DNA of 6,690 nucleotides, taken from Haloferacaceae archaeon PL-Br10_E2g29. GTDB taxonomy: Archaea > Halobacteriota > Halobacteria > Halobacteriales > Haloferacaceae. Made by a program: the position numbers and the translations under genes. Below the pieces are notes generated by a model that did no database searches, had not been told where the DNA came from, and saw nothing but the letters and a program-made list of their open reading frames with translations. The stretch covers positions 1 to 6,690 of the forward strand of contig LKMS01000081.1 in the NCBI GenBank assembly GCA_001563965.1, given 5' to 3'. This document shows, piece after piece, positions 6,026 through 6,690 of the stretch. Every line of letters starts with the position of its first letter. Position 1 is the first letter of the stretch.

Positions 6026-6265
6026 ATGAGCAAGGCATCGAAAACGATCCGTGTCTCCGAGTCGCTTCACGAGCGGATCACGGCCCACAACCGGGAGGAC
6101 GAAACGCTCAACGAGACGTTAGAGCGACTCGTCGGTGGGCCATCGCTCCGCGAGCTCGCTGGGACGCTTTCGGACGACGAGGCCGAAACGTTCCGGTCGG
6201 CAATCGAGGCGAGCCACCGACAGCACGCTGACGAACTTGCCGAGCAGTTCGACGACGCCGAATGA
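6026..6265 (+). CDS. vapB: VapB-family antitoxin (ribbon-helix-helix type)
   Basis: This 79-residue acidic protein begins SKASKTIRVSESLHERIT, a beta strand followed by a helix as in ribbon-helix-helix DNA-binding proteins. The second helix (DETLNETLERLVG) is typical of archaeal VapB antitoxins. The C-terminal part (about 40-79) is helical and charged, with a SLRELAG segment and LSDDEAETFRSAIE, and would mask the toxin's active site. It should bind and neutralise the downstream PIN nuclease and autorepress the operon through the palindrome at its start. Its TGA overlaps the toxin ATG (ATGA), so the two are translationally coupled. The family assignment rests on the N-terminal motif and the toxin neighbour. 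Confidence 0.85.
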   Translation: MSKASKTIRVSESLHERITAHNREDETLNETLERLVGGPSLRELAGTLSDDEAETFRSAIEASHRQHADELAEQFDDAE

Positions 6266-6654
6266 TTCTGGATACGTCGTTTATTATCGATGTGATGAAC
6301 AGCGACGAGGCTGCCCTGGACACAGTCGACGAGATCGAAGCCGCTGGAGTAATCCAGCACATTCCTGCGATGACGCTTCAAGAGCTGTATATCGGTGTCG
6401 GGATGAGCGAGATGCCAGCAGCCGAACGACAACAAATCGAGCGGATCGTCGACGCTCGACCAATCGTCCCGACAACCGAGGAGATCGCCCGGCACGCCGG
6501 ACGGATCGACGGCGAGTTGCGTGCGGCGGGTCGACCGATTGACGTTGGTGATGCGACGATTGGGGCGACCGCGCTGGTGAACGCCGAGCCAGTGATCACG
6601 GGGAGTCCCGATCACTTCGAGCGGATTTCGGGAATCGAGGTTGTGACGTACTGA
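6262..6654 (+). CDS. vapC: VapC toxin, PIN-domain ribonuclease
   Basis: This 130-residue PIN-domain protein has the classical active site: Asp4 in MILDTSFIIDV, Glu41 in MTLQELYIGV, Asp94 and Asp97 in IDVGDATIGATAL, and Asp117 in the last strand (VITGSPDHFERI). That strand usually reads TRNxxHF, and here GSPDHF replaces it. These acidic residues coordinate the Mg/Mn ion used to cut RNA. The length is standard and the protein is intact. It starts within the vapB stop codon and ends 36 nt before the window edge, followed by a T-rich stretch (6660-6680) that may act as a terminator. The acidic site is complete, so it is probably active when not held by VapB. The RNA target is unknown. Confidence 0.92.
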   Translation: MILDTSFIIDVMNSDEAALDTVDEIEAAGVIQHIPAMTLQELYIGVGMSEMPAAERQQIERIVDARPIVPTTEEIARHAGRIDGELRAAGRPIDVGDATIGATALVNAEPVITGSPDHFERISGIEVVTY

Positions 6655-6690
6655 GGGTTGTCTTATTGTGTGTTGGTGTTTGTCTCGACG

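Overview
The window looks like a haloarchaeal chromosome segment. It is GC-rich, the predicted proteins are strongly acidic (Asp/Glu/Ala-rich), third codon positions are mostly G or C, and candidate TATA-like promoters sit about 26 nt upstream of starts, as expected for leaderless archaeal transcripts. No tRNA, rRNA, CRISPR array or intact insertion sequence was seen.

Layout from left to right. (1) The 3' end of an unidentified small gene, probably an antitoxin, overlaps by ATGA a PIN-domain (VapC-like) toxin ending at 548. (2) A 234-nt gap contains a T-tract/inverted-repeat terminator candidate for leftward transcripts and a coding-like minus-strand tail that I cannot name. (3) A leftward two-gene operon encodes a PHP-domain phosphoesterase and, overlapping it by ATGA, an asparagine-synthetase-like ATP-pyrophosphatase whose N-terminal glutaminase half is reduced and lacks the catalytic Cys. 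(4) A small leftward two-helix membrane protein follows. (5) A divergent control region holds a perfect 8-bp inverted repeat and a 9-nt direct repeat. It lies upstream of purL, which encodes full-length phosphoribosylformylglycinamidine synthase II. (6) A 660-nt stretch after purL carries a decayed minus-strand winged-helix gene with an in-frame stop and a frameshift, plus a possible second remnant. (7) An intact VapB/VapC pair closes the window, with a 10-bp palindrome just before the vapB start.

The functional themes are one core metabolic gene (purL), one uncharacterised two-gene enzyme operon (PHP plus degenerate-GATase Asn synthetase-like protein), and accessory toxin-antitoxin material flanking them, some intact and some decaying. 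The PHP/Asn-synthetase-like pair is the best candidate for undescribed biochemistry. The rest is mostly recognisable, and I see no convincing entirely new multi-gene system.
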